64,000 nucleotides of DNA from Budorcas taxicolor. Lineage: Eukaryota; Chordata; Mammalia; Artiodactyla; Bovidae. Location: positions 1,178,001-1,242,000 of the forward strand of contig NC_068925.1 of assembly GCF_023091745.1 (NCBI RefSeq), given 5' to 3'. The translations under genes were made by a program, and so were the position numbers. The notes beneath the pieces are model-generated. The model saw nothing but the letters and a program-made list of their open reading frames with translations. It was not told the DNA's origin and did not search any database. Shown piece by piece: positions 9,801 to 22,828 of the stretch; the first letter of the stretch is position 1; every line of letters begins with the position of its first letter.

Positions 9801-12540
9801 GAATGGACTGAGACATCTGGGGGACTCTTGGAATGCTGGCTCGACCCTGGAGTTCCTCTCGCCGTTCCTGTTGAGAGGGCCTCCTCTTGAGATGCGACGG
9901 GAACGCCGGGAACTCTTTCCCGACGAAGCAGGGAAAGGATCCCTCATCTCGAGCTACGAGGCGGAAACGGGGCTCCTCTGGATGTGGGCGGGACCCTCGT
10001 GATTCCTCTCGAGTGGAGACGGGTATGTCGGGGAACTTCTTGATTTGCACCAAGGGTGTGAAGGAGCCTTTCGAAGTTCCAGAGGTGAGGTGTGATCAGC
10101 CTCGAGACGCCTCAGCGGAAATGGGCCTCATCTCGCCTGGAGGGGAGAACCTCCTGGATTTTCTCGAGTTGCGGCAGGTCTTCTCGAGTTACGACGGGGA
10201 CCTCAGGGACCCGCTCTGGTGGCCTCAGGAAAGGCCAGTCCCCATGCGAGTTGCTAGGGGACCTCTCGGGATTCCTCTCCCGTCCATGCCGGGGCCTCAG
10301 TCCTTGTGTGGAGTCGGGGCCGGAACCTGAGGATTGCTCTCCAGTGTTGCCATGGATCTTGGGGTGCTTCTGAGTCTCCCCAGGGGAGTCAGGCCTCGTC
10401 TCGAGTGGGGGCATGCACGTGCGCTTTCCTCCCGAGCTGCAGCAGTAGTGTCACGCTTCCTGTCACGTGGATCAAGGGATCTGTGGCTTTCCCTCGAGGC
10501 TGTCCCTCGAGGCTTTCCCACGAGGCTTTCCCACAGGGCTGTGCCACGTGCCACCTTGGTGTGAGTCGATCCTCGGCGTGAAAGACGAGCCGGTGAAGGG
10601 AAAAGAGGTTCCTCTGGAATGGACTGAGACATCTGGGGGACTCTTGGAATGGTGGCACGACCCTGGAGTTCCTCTCGCCGTTCCTGTTGAGAGGGCCTCC
10701 TCTTGAGATGCGACGGGAACGCCGGGAACTCTTTCCCGACGAAGCAGGGAAAGGATCCCTCATCTCGAGCTACGAGGCGGAAACGGGGCTCCTCTGGATG
10801 TGGGCGGGACCCTCGTGATTCCTCTCGAGTGGAGACGGGTATGTCGGGGAACGTCTTGATTTGCACCAAGGGTGTGAAGGACCCTTTCGAAGTTCCAGAG
10901 GGGAGGTGTGATCAGCCTCGAGACGCCTCAGCGGAAATGGGCCTCATCTCGCCTGAAGGGGAGAACCTCCTGGATTTTCTCGAGTTGCGGCAGGTCTTCT
11001 CGAGTTACGACGGGGACCTCAGGGACCCGCTCTGGTGGCCTCAGGAAAGGCCAGTCCCCATGCGAGTTGCTAGGGGACCTCTCGGGATTCCTCTCCCGTC
11101 CATGCCGGGGCCTCAGTCCTTGTGTGGAGTCGGGGCCGGAACCTGAGGATTCCTCTCCAGTGTTGCCATGGATCTTGGGGTGCTTCTGAGTCTCCCCAGG
11201 GGAGTCAGGCCTCGTCTCGAGTGGGGGCATGCACGTGCGCTTTCCTCCCGAGCTGCAGCAGTAGTGTCACGCTTCCTGTCACGTGGATCAAGGGATCTGT
11301 GGCTTTCCCTCGAGGCTGTCCCTCGAGGCTTTCCCACGAGGCTTTTCCACAGGGCTGTGCCACGTGCCACCTTGGTGTGAGTCGATCCTCGGCGTGGAAG
11401 ACGAGCCGGTGAAGGGAAAAGAGGTTCCTCTGGAATGGACTGAGACATCTGGGGGACTCTTGGAATGGTGGCACGACCCTGGAGTTCCTCTCGCCGTTCC
11501 TGTTGAGAGGGCCTCCTCTTGAGATGCGACGGGAACGCCGGGAACTCTTTCCCGACGAAGCAGGGAAAGGATCCCTCATCTCGAGCTACGAGGCGGAAAC
11601 GGGGCTCCTCTGGATGTGGGCGGGACTCTCGTGATTCCTCTCGAGTGGAGACGGCTAGGTCGGGGAACTTCTTGATTTGCACCAAGGGTGTGAAGGAGCC
11701 TTTGAAAGTTCCAGAGGGGGGGTGTGATCAGCCTCGAGACGCCTCAGCGGAAATGGGCCTCATCTCGCCTGGAGGGGAGAACCTCCTGGATTTTCTCGAG
11801 TTGCGGCAGGTCTTCTTGAGTTACGACGGGGACCTCAGGGACCCGCTCTGGTGGCCTCAGGAAAGGCCAGTCCCCATGCGAGTTGCTAGGGGACCTCTCG
11901 GGATTCCTCTCCCGTCCATGCCGGGGCCTCAGTCCTTGTGTGGAGTCGGGGCCGGAACCTGAGGATTGCTCTCCAGTGTTGCCATGGATCTTGGGGTGCT
12001 TCTGAGTCTCCCCAGGTGAGTCAGGCCTCGTCTCGAGTGGGGGCATGCACGTGCGCTTTCCTCCCGAGCTGCAGCAGTAGTGTCACGCTTCCTGTCACGT
12101 GGATCAAGGGATCTGTGGCTTTCCCTCGAGGCTGTCCCTCGAGGCTTTCCCACGAGGCTTTCCCACAGGGCTGTGCCACGTGCCACCTTGGTGTGAGTCG
12201 ATCCTCGGCGTGAAAGACGAGCCGGTGAAGGGAAAAGAGGTTCCTCTGGAATGGACTGAGACATCTGGGGGACTCTTGGAATGCTGGCTCGACCCTGGAG
12301 TTCCTCTCGCCGTTCCTGTTGAGAGGGCCTCCTCTTGAGATGCGACGGGAACGCCGGGAACTCTTTCCCGACGAAGCAGGGAAAGGATCCCTCATCTCGA
12401 GCTACGAGGCGGAAACGGGGCTCCTCTGGATGTGGGCGGGACCCTCGTGATTCCTCTCGAGTGGAGACGGGTATGTCGGGGAACGTCTTGATTTGCACCA
12501 AGGGTGTGAAGGACCCTTTCGAAGTTCCAGAGGGGAGGTG

Positions 12541-13355
12541 TGATCAGCCTCGAGACGCCTCAGCGGAAATGGGCCTCATCTCGCCTGGAGGGGAGAACCT
12601 CCTGGATTTTCTCGAGTTGCGGCAGGTCTTCTCGAGTTACGACGGGGACCTCAGGGACCCGCTCTGGTGGCCTCAGGAAAGGCCAGTCCCCATGCGAGTT
12701 GCTAGGGGACCTCTCGGGATTCCTCTCCCGTCCATGGCGGGGCCTCAGTCCTTGTGTGGAGTCGGGGCCGGAACCTGAGGATTGCTCTCCAGTGTTGTCA
12801 TGGATCTTGGGGTGCTTCTGAGTCTCCCCAGGGGAGTCAGGCCTCGTCTCGAGTGGGGGCATGCACGTGCGCTTTCCTCCCGAGCTGCAGCAGTAGTGTC
12901 ACGCTTCCTGTCACGTGGATCAAGGGATCTGTGGCTTTCCCTCGAGGCTGTCCCTCGAGGCTTTCCACGAGGCTTTCCCACAGGGCTGTGCCACGTGCCA
13001 CCTTGGTGTGATTCGATCCTCGGCGTGAAAGACGAGCCGGTGAAGGGAAAAGAGGTTCCTCTGGAATGGACTGAGACATCTGGGGGACTCTTGTAATGCT
13101 GGCTCGACCCTGGAGTTCCTCTCGCCGTTCCTGTTGAGAGGGCCTCCTCTTGAGATGCAACGGGAACGCCGGGAACTCTTTCCCGACGAAGCAGGGAAAG
13201 GATCCCTCATCTCGAGCTACGAGGCGGAAACGGGGCTCCTCTGGATGTGGGCGGGACTCTCGTGATTCCTCTCGAGTGGAGACGGGTATGTCGGGGAACG
13301 TCTTGATTTGCACCAAGGGTGTGAAGGACCCTTTCGAAGTTCCAGAGGGGAGGTG
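12541..13355 (+). repeat. 815-bp monomer (1-base deletion in a C run)
   Basis: This monomer reads ggctttccacgagg near 12960, where others read ggctttcccacgagg, a loss of one C in the third 13-bp unit. It also carries gttgtcatgg (12795), gtgattcgatcc (13008) and cttgtaatgc (13091). The first and last of these are shared with the monomers near 20.95/21.25 kb and 23.40/23.70 kb. Confidence 0.8.
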
Positions 13356-13599
13356 TGATCAGCCTCGAGACGCCTCAGCGGAAATGGGCCTCATCTCGCC
13401 TGAAGGGGAGAACCTCATGGATTTTCTCGAGTTGCGGCAGGTCTTCTCGAGTTACGACGGGGACCTCAGGGACCCGCTCTGGTGGCCTCAGGAAAGGCCA
13501 GTCCCCATGCGAGTTGCTAGGGGACCTCTCGGGATTCCTCTCCCGTCCATGCCGGGGCCTCAGTCCTTGTGTGGAGTCGGGGCCGGAACCTGAGGATTC

Positions 13600-14330
13600 C
13601 TCTCCAGGGTTGCCATGGATCTTGGGGTGCTTCTGAGTCTCCCCAGGGGAGTCAGGCCTCGTCTCGAGTGGGGGCATGCACGTGCGCTTTGCTCCCGAGC
13701 TGCAGCAGTAGTGTCACGCTTCCTGTCACGTGGATCAAGGGATCTGTGGCTTTCCCTCGAGGCTGTCCCTCGAGGCTTTCCCACGAGGCTTTCCCACAGG
13801 GCTGTGCCACGTGCCACCTTGGTGTGAGTCGATCCTCGGCGTGAAAGACGAGCCGGTGAAGGGAAAAGAGGTTCCTCTGGAATGGACTGAGACATCTGGG
13901 GGACTCTTGGAATGCTGGCTCGACCCTGGAGTTCCTCTCGCCGATCCTGTTGAGAGGGCCTCCTCTTGAGATGCGACGGGAACGCCGGGAAATCTTTCCC
14001 GACGAAGCAGGGAAAGGATCCCTCATCTCGAGCTACGAGGCGGAAACGGGGCTCCTCTGGATGTGGGCGGGACCCTCGTGATTCCTCTCGAGTGGAGACG
14101 GGTATGTCGGGGAACTTCTTGATTTGCACCAAGGGTGTGAAGGAGCCTTTCGAAGTTCCAGAGGTGAGGTGTGATCAGCCTCGAGATGCCTCAGCGGAAA
14201 TGGGCCTCATCTCGCCTGGAGGGGAGAACCTCCTGGATTTTCTCGAGTTGCGGCAGGTCTTCTCGAGTTACGACGGGGACCTCAGGGACCCGCTCTGGTG
14301 GCCTCAGGAAAGGCCAGTCCCCATGTGAGT
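13600..14330 (+). repeat. 2-mer duplication, copy 1 (offset 1,632 bp)
   Basis: This segment shares with 15232-15962 the variants cagggttgc (13607), gggaaatctttccc (13987) and ccccatgtgag (14321). It is offset by exactly two monomers. The copies differ at a few positions, for example gccatgg against gcaatgg near 13614/15246. Confidence 0.7.
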
Positions 14331-15231
14331 TGCTAGGGGACCTCTCGGGATTCCTCTCCCGTCCATGCCGGGGCCTCAGTCCTTGTGTGGAGTCGGGGCC
14401 GGAACCTGAGGATTGCTCTCCAGTGTTGCCATGGATCTTGGGGTGCTTCTGAGTCTCCCCAGGGGAGTCAGGCCTCGTCTCGAGTGGGGGCATGCACGTG
14501 CGCTTTCCTCCCGAGCTGCAGCAGTAGTGTCACGCTTCCTGTCACGTGGATCAAGGGATCTGTGGCTTTCCCTCGAGGCTGTCCCTCGAGGCTTTCCCAC
14601 GAGGCTTTCCCACAGGGCTGTGCCACGTGCCACCTTGGTGTGAGTCGATCCTCGGCGTGAAAGACGAGCCGGTGAAGGGAAAAGAGGTTCCTCTGGAATG
14701 GACTGAGACATCTGGGGGACTCTTGGAATGGTGGCACGACCCTGGAGTTCCTCTCGCCGTTCCTGTTGAGAGGGCCTCCTCTTGAGATGCGACGGGAACG
14801 CCGGGAACTCTTTCCCGACGAAGCAGGGAAAGGATCCCTCATCTCGAGCTACGAGGCGGAAACGGGGCTCCTCTGGATGTGGGCGGGACCCTCGTGATTC
14901 CTCTCGAGTGGAGACGGGTATGTCGGGGAACGTCTTGATTTGCACCAAGGGTGTGAAGGACCCTTTCGAAGTTCCAGAGGTGAGGTGTGATCAGCCTCGA
15001 GACGCCTCAGCGGAAATGGGCCTCATCTCGCCTGAAGGAGAGAACCTCCTGGATTTTCTCGAGTTGCGGCAGGTCTTCTCGAGTTACGACGGGGACCTCA
15101 GGGACCCGCTCTGGTGGCCTCAGGAAAGGCCAGTCCCCATGCGAGTTGCTAGGGGACCTCTCGGGATTCCTCTCCCGTCCATGCCGGGGCCTCAGTCCTT
15201 GTGTGGAGTCGGGGCCGGAACCTGAGGATTC

Positions 15232-15962
15232 CTCTCCAGGGTTGCAATGGATCTTGGGGTGCTTCTGAGTCTCCCCAGGGGAGTCAGGCCTCGTCTCGAG
15301 TGGGGGCATGCACGTGCGCTTTGCTCCCGAGCTGCAGCAGTAGTGTCACGCTTCCTGTCACGTGGATCAAGGGATCTGTGGCTTTCCCTCGAGGCTGTCC
15401 CTCGAGGCTTTCCCACGAGGCTTTCCCACAGGGCTGTGCCACGTGCCACCTTGGTGTGAGTCAATCCTCGGCGTGAAAGACGAGCCGGTGAAGGGAAAAG
15501 AGGTTCCTCTGGAATGGACTGAGACATCTGGGGGACTCTTGGAATGCTGGCTCCACCCTGGAGTTCCTCTCGCCGTTCCTGTTGAGAGGGCCTCCTGTTG
15601 AGATGCGACGGGAACGCCGGGAAATCTTTCCCGACGAAGCAGGGAAAGGATCCCTCATCTCGAGCTACGAGGCGGAAACGGGGCTCCTCTGGATGTGGGC
15701 GGGACCCTCGTGATTCCTCTCGAGTGGAGACGGGTATGTCGGGGAACTTCTTGATTTGCACCAAGGGTGTGAAGGAGCCTTTCGAAGTTCCAGAGGTGAG
15801 GTGTGATCAGCCTCGAGACGCCTCAGCGGAAATGGGCCTCATCTCGCCTGGAGGGGAGAACCTCCTGGATTTTCTCGAGTTGCGGCAGGTCTTCTCGAGT
15901 TACGACGGGGACCTCAGGGACCCGCTCTGGTGGCCTCAGGAAAGGCCAGTCCCCATGTGAGT
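15232..15962 (+). repeat. 2-mer duplication, copy 2 (offset 1,632 bp)
   Basis: This is the second copy of the 13600-14330 segment. Shared markers are gggaaatctttccc at 15619 and ccccatgtgag at 15953. Private changes here include ctccaccctgg near 15551 and cctcctgttgag near 15594. Confidence 0.7.
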
Positions 15963-18900
15963 TGCTAGGGGACCTCTCGGGATTCCTCTCCCGTCCATGC
16001 CGGGGCCTCAGTCCTTGTGTGGAGTCGGGGCCGGAACCTGAGGATTGCTCTCCAGTGTTGCCATGGAACTTGGGGTGCTTCTGAGTCTCCCCAGGGGTGT
16101 CAGGCCTCGTCTCGAGTGGGGGCATGCACGTGCGGTTTCCTCCCGAGCTGCAGCAGTAGTGTCACGCTTCCTGTCACGTGGATCAAGGGATCTGTGGCTT
16201 TCCCTCGAGGCTGTCCCTGGAGGCTTTCCCACGAGGCTTTCCCACAGGGCTGTGCCACGTGCCACCTTGGTGTGAGTCGATCCTCGGCGTGAAAGACGAG
16301 CCGGTGAAGGGAAAAGAGGTTCCTCTGGAATGGACTGAGACATCTGGGGGACTCTTGGAATGGTGGCACGACCCTGGAGTTCCTCTCGCCGTTCCTGTTG
16401 AGAGGGCCTCCTCTTGAGATGCGACGGGAACGCCGGGAACTCTTTCCCGACGAAGCAGGGAAAGGATCCCTCATCTCGAGCTACGAGGCGGAAACGGGGC
16501 TCCTCTGGATGTGGGCGGGACCCTCGTGATTCCTCTCGAGTGGAGACGGGTATGTCGGGGAACGTCTTGATTTGCACCAAGGGTGTGAAGGACCCTTTCG
16601 AAGTTCCAGAGGGGAGGTGTGATCAGCCTCGAGACGCCTCAGCGGAAATGGGCCTCATCTCGCCTGAAGGGGAGAACCTCCTGGATTTTCTCGAGTTGCG
16701 GCAGGTCTTCTCGAGTTATGACGGGGACCTCAGGGACCCGCTCTGGTGGCCTCAGGAAAGGCCAGTCCCCATGCGAGTTGCTAGGGGACCTCTCGGGATT
16801 CCTCTCCCGTCCATGCCGGGGCCTCAGTCCTTGTGTGGAGTCGGGGCCGGAACCTGAGGATTCCTCTCCAGGGTTGCCATGGATCTTGGGGTGCTTCTGA
16901 GTCTCCCCAGGGGAGTCAGGCCTCGTCTCGAGTGGGGGCATGCACGTGCGCTTTCCTCCCGAGCTGCAGCAGTAGTGTCACGCTTCCTGTCACGTGGATC
17001 AAGGGATCTGTGGCTTTCCCTCGAGGCTGTCCCTCGAGGCTTTCCCACGAGGCTTTTCCACAGGGCTGTGCCACGTGCCACCTTGGTGTGAGTCGATCCT
17101 CGGCGTGGAAGACGAGCCGGTGAAGGGAAAAGAGGTTCCTCTGGAATGGACTGAGACATCTGGGGGACTCTTGGAATGGTGGCACGACCCTGGAGTTCCT
17201 CTCGCCGTTCCTGTTGAGAGGGCCTCCTCTTGAGATGCGACGGGAACGCCGGGAACTCTTTCCCGACGAAGCAGGGAAAGGATCCCTCATCTCGAGCTAC
17301 GAGGCGGAAACGGGGCTCCTCTGGATGTGGGCGGGACTCTCGTGATTCCTCTCGAGTGGAGACGGCTAGGTCGGGGAACTTCTTGATTTGCACCAAGGGT
17401 GTGAAGGACCCTTTGAAAGTTCCAGAGTTGAGGTGTGATCAGCCTCGAGACGCCTCAGCGGAAATGGGCCTCATCTCGCCTGGAGGGGAGAACCTCCTGG
17501 ATTTTCTCGAGTTGCGGCAGGTCTCCTTGAGTTACGACGGGGACCTCAGGGACCCGCTCTGGTGGCCTCAGGAAAGGCCACTCCCCATGCGAGTTACTAG
17601 GGGACCTCTCGGGATTCCTCTCCCGTCCATGGCGGGGCCTCAGTCCTTGTGTGGAGTCGGGGCCGGAACCTGAGGATTCCTCTCCAGTGTTGCCATGGAT
17701 CTTGGGGTGCTTCTGAGTCTCCCCAGGGGAGTCAGGCCTCGTCTCGAGTGGGGGCATGCACGTGCGCTTTGCTCCCGAGCTGCAGCAGTAGTGTCACGCT
17801 TCCTGTCACGTGGATCAAGGGATCTGTGGCTTTCCCTCGAGGCTGTCCCTCGAGGCTTTCCCACGAGGCTTTCCCACAGGGCTGTGCCACGTGCCACCTT
17901 GGTGTGAGTCGATCCTCGGCGTGAAAGACGAGCCGGTGAAGGGAAAAGAGGTTCCTCTGGAATGGACTGAGACATCTGGGGGACTCTTGGAATGGTGGCA
18001 CGACCCTGGAGTTCCTCTCGCCGTTCCTGTTGAGAGGGCCTCCTCTTGAGATGCGACGGGAATGCCGGGAACTCTTTCCCGACGAAGCAGGGAAAGGATC
18101 CCTCATCTCGAGCTACGAGGCGGAAACGGGGCTCCTCTGGATGTGGGCGGGACCCTCGTGATTCCTCTCGAGTGGAGACGGCTATGTCGGGGAACTTCTT
18201 GATTTGCACCAAGGGTGTGAAGGAGCCTTTCGAAGTTCCAGAGGTGAGGTGTGATCAGCCTCGAGACGCCTCAGCGGAAATGGGTCTCATCTCGCCTGGA
18301 GGGGAGAACCTCCTGGATTTTCTCGAGTTGCGGCAGGTCTTCTTGAGTTACGACGGGGACCTCAGGGACCCGCTCTGGTGGCCTCAGGAAAGGCCAGTCC
18401 CCATGCGAGTTGCTAGGGGACCTCTCGGGATTCCTCTCCCGTCCATGCCGGGGCCTCAGTCCTTGTGTGGAGTCGGGGCCGGAACCTGAGGATTGCTCTC
18501 CAGTGTTGCCATGGATCTTGGGGTGCTTCTGAGTCTCCCCAGGGGAGTCAGGCCTCGTCTCGAGTGGGGGCATGCACGTGCGCTTTCCTCCCGAGCTGCA
18601 GCAGTAGTGTCACGCTTCCTGTCACGTGGATCAAGGGATCTGTGGCTTTCCCTCGAGGCTGTCCCTCGAGGCTTTCCCACGAGGCTTTCCCACAGGGCTG
18701 TGCCACGTGCCACCTTGGTGTGAGTCGATCCTCGGCGTGAAAGACGAGCCGGTGAAGGGAAAAGAGGTTCCTCTGGAATGGACTGAGACATCTGGGGGAC
18801 TCTTGGAATGGTGGCACGACCCTGGAGTTCCTCTCGCCGTTCCTGTTGAGAGGGCCTCCTCTTGAGATGCGACGGGAACGCCGGGAACTCTTTCCCGACG

Positions 18901-20380
18901 AAGTAGGGAAAGGATCCCTCATCTCGAGCTACGAGGCGGAAACGGGGCTCCTCTGGATGTGGGCGGGACCCTCGTGATTCCTCTCGAGTGGAGACGGCTA
19001 TGTCGGGGAACTTCTTGATTTGCACCAAGGGTGTGAAGGAGCCTTTCGAAGTTCCAGAGGTGAGGTGTGATCAGCCTCGAGACGCCTCAGCGGAAATGGG
19101 CCTCATCTCGCCTGGAGGGGAGAACCTCCTGGATTTTCTCGAGTTGCGGCAGGTCTTCTTGAGTTACGACGGGGACCTCAGGGACCCGCTCTGGTGGCCT
19201 CAGGAAAGGCCAGTCCCCATGCGAGTTGCTAAGGGACCTCTCGGGATTCCTCTCCCGTCCATGCCGGGGCCTCAGTCCTTGTGTGGAGTCGGGGCCGGAA
19301 CCTGAGGATTGCTCTCCAGTGTTGCCATGGATCTTGGGGTGCTTCTGAGTCTCCCCAGGGGAGTCAGGCCTCGTCTCGAGTGGGGGCATGCACGTGCGCT
19401 TTCCTCCCGAGCTGCAGCAGTAGTGTCACGCTTCCTGTCACGTGGATCAAGGGATCTGTGGCTTTCCCTCGAGGCTGTCCCTCGAGGCTTTCCCACGAGG
19501 CTTTCCCACAGGGCTGTGCCACGTGCCACCTTGGTGTGAGTCGATCCTCGGCGTGAAAGACGAGCCGGTGAAGGGAAAAGAGGTTCCTCTGGAATGGACT
19601 GAGACATCTGGGGGACTCTTGGAATGCTGGCTCGACCCTGGAGTTCCTCTCGCCGTTCCTGTTGAGAGGGCCTCCTCTTGAGATGCGACGGGAACGCCGG
19701 GAACTCTTTCCCGACGAAGCAGGGAAAGGATCCCTCATCTCGAGCTACGAGGCGGAAACGGGGCTCCTCTGGATGTGGGCGGGACCCTCGTGATTCCTCT
19801 CGAGTGGAGACGGGTATGTCGGGGAACTTCTTGATTTGCACCAAGGGTGTGAAGGAGCCTTTCGAAGTTCCAGAGGTGAGGTGTGATCAGCCTCGAGACG
19901 CCTCAGCGGAAATGGTCCTCATCTCGCCTGGAGGGGAGAACCTCCTGGATTTTCTCGAGTTGCGGCAGGTCTTCTCGAGTTACGACGGGGACCTCAGGGA
20001 CCCGCTCTGGTGGCCTCAGGAAAGGCCAGTCCCCATGCGAGTTGCTAGGGGACCTCTCGGGATTCCTCTCCCGTCCATGCCGGGGCCTCAGTCCTTGTGT
20101 GGAGTCGGGGCCGGAACCTGAGGATTGCTCTCCAGTGTTGCCATGGATCTTGGGGTGCTTCTGAGTCTCCCCAGGGGAGTCAGGCCTCGTCTCGAGTGGG
20201 GGCATGCACGTGCGCTTTCCTCCCGAGCTGCAGCAGTAGTGTCACGCTTCCTGTCACGTGGATCAAGGGATCTGTGGCTTTCCCTCGAGGCTGTCCCTCG
20301 AGGCTTTCCCACGAGGCTTTCCCACAGGGCTGTGCCACGTGCCACCTTGGTGTGAGTCGATCCTCGGCGTGAAAGACGAG

Positions 20381-22484
20381 GCGGTGTTGGGAAAAGAGGT
20401 TCCTCTGGAATGGACTGAGACATCTGGGGGACTCTTGGAATGGTGGCACGACCCTGGAGTTCCTCTCGCCGTTCCTGTTGAGAGGGCCTCTTCTTGAGAT
20501 GCGACGGGAACGCCGGGAACTCTTTCCCGACGAAGCAGGGAATGGATCCCTCATCTCGAGCTACGAGGCGGAAACGGGGCTCCTTTGGATGTGGGCGGGA
20601 CTCTCGTGATTCCTCTCGAGTGGAGACGGCTAGGTCGGGGAACTTCTTGATTTGCACCAAGGGTGTGAAGGAGCCTTTCGAAGTTCCAGAGGTGAGGTGT
20701 GATCAGCCTCGAGACGCCTCAGCGGAAATGGGCCTCATCTCGCCTGGAGGGGAGAACCTCCTGGATTTTCTCGAGTTGCGGCAGGTCTTCTCGAGTTACG
20801 ACGGGGACCTCAGGAACCCGCTCTGGTGGCCTCAGGAAAGGCCAGTCCCCATGCGAGTTGCTAGGGGACCTCTCGGGATTCCTCTCCCGTCCATGGCGGG
20901 GCCTCAGTCCTTGTGTGGAGTCGGGGCCGGAACCTGAGGATTGCTCTCCAGTGTTGTCATGGATCTTGGGGTGCTTCTGAGTCTCCCCAGGGGAGTCAGG
21001 CCTCGTCTCGAGTGGGGGCATGCACGTGCGCTTTCCTCCCGAGCTGCAGCAGTAGTGTCACGCTTCCTGTCACGTGGATCAAGGGATCTGTGGCTTTCCC
21101 TCGAGGCTGTCCCTCGAGGCTTTCCCACGAGGCTTTCCCACAGGGCTGTGCCACGTGCCACCTTGGTGTGAGTCAATCCTCGTCGTGAAAGACGAGCCGG
21201 TGAAGGGAAAAGAGGTTCCTCTGGAATGGACTGAGACATCTGGGGGACTCTTGTAATGCTGGCTCGACCCTGGAGTTCCTCTCGCCGTTCCTGTTGAGAG
21301 GGCCTCCTCTTGAGTTGCGACGGGAACGCCGGGAACTCTTTCCCGACGAAGCAGGGAAAGGATCCCTCATCTCGAGCTACGAGGCGGAAACGGGGCTCCT
21401 CTGGATGTGGGCGGGACCCTCGTGATTCCTCTCGAGTGGAGACGGGTATGTCGGGGAACGTCTTGATTTGCACCAAGGGTGTGAAGGACCCTTTCGAAGT
21501 TCCAGAGGGGAGGTGTGATCAGCCTCGAGACGCCTCAGCGGAAATGGGCCTCATCTCGCCTGAAGGGGAGAACCTCCTGGATTTTCTCGAGTTGCGGCAG
21601 GTCTTCTCGAGTTACGACGGGGACCTCAGGGACCCGCTCTGGTGGCCTCAGGAAAGGCCAGTCCCCATGCGAGTTGCTAGGGGACCTCTCGGGATTCCTC
21701 TCCCGTCCATGCCGGGTCCTCAGTCCTTGTGTGGAGTCGGGGCCGGAACCTGAGGATTCCTCTCCAGGGTTGCCATGGATCTTGGGGTGCTTCTGAGTCT
21801 CCCCAGGGGAGTCAGGCCTCGTCTCGAGTGGGGGCATGCACGTGCGCTTTGCTCCCGAGCTGCAGCAGTAGTGTCACGCTTCCTGTCACGTGGATCAAGG
21901 GATCTGTGGCTTTCCCTCGAGGCTGTCCCTCGAGGCTTTCCCACGAGGCTTTCCCACAGGGCTGTGCCACGTGCCACCTTGGTGTGAGTCGATCCTCGGC
22001 GTGAAAGACGAGCCGGTGAAGGGAAAAGAGGTTCCTCTGGAATGGACTGAGACATCTGGGGGACTCTTGGAATGCTGGCTCGACCCTGGAGTTCCTCTCG
22101 CCGTTCCTGTTGAGAGGGCCTCCTCTTGAGATGCGACGGGAACGCCGGGAACTCTTTCCCGACGAAGCAGGGAAAGGATCCCTCATCTCGAGCTACGAGG
22201 CGGAAACGGGGCTCCTCTGGATGTGGGCGGGACCCTCGTGATTCCTCTCGAGTGGAGACGGGTATGTCGGGGAACTTCTTGATTTGCACCAAGGGTGTGA
22301 AGGAGCCTTTCGAAGTTCCAGAGGTGAGGTGTGATCAGCCTCGAGACGCCTCAGCGGAAATGGGCCTCATCTCGCCTGGAGGGGAGAACCTCCTGGATTT
22401 TCTCGAGTTGCGGCAGGTCTTCTCGAGTTACGACGGGGACCTCAGGGACCCGCTCTGGTGGCCTCAGGAAAGGCCAGTCCCCAT
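20381..22484 (+). repeat. 3-mer higher-order duplication, copy 1 (2,448 bp offset)
   Basis: This segment and 22829-24932 share a long series of otherwise rare variants at exactly 2,448 bp (3 x 816). They are gcggtgttggg (20381), ggaatggatcc (20540), tcctttggatg (20581), caggaacccg (20811), gttgtcatgg (20954), gtcaatcctcg (21172), cttgtaatgc (21251), gagttgcgac (21313), ccgggtcctc (21713) and cagggttgcc (21767). Similarity breaks before 22485, where this copy has ccatgggag against ccatgcgag. Private differences include ctcttcttgag near 20489 and ctcgtcgtg near 21180. Confidence 0.85.
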
Positions 22485-22828
22485 GGGAGTTGCTAGGGGA
22501 CCTCTCGGGATTCCTCTCCCGTCCATGCCGGGGCCTCAGTCCTTGTGTGGAGTCGGGGCCGGAACCTGAGGATTCCTCTCCAGTGTTGCCATGGATCTTG
22601 GGGTGCTTCTGAGTCTCCCCAGGGGAGTCAGGCCTCGTCTCGAGTGGGGGCATGCACGTGCGCTTTCCTCCCGAGCTGCAGCAGTAGTGTCACGCTTCCT
22701 GTCACGTGGATCAAGGGATCTGTGGCTTTCCCTCGAGGCTGTCCCTCGAGGCTTTCCCACGAGGCTTTCCCACAGGGCTGTGCCACGTGCCACCTTGGTG
22801 TGAGTCGATCCTCGGCGTGAAAGACGAG

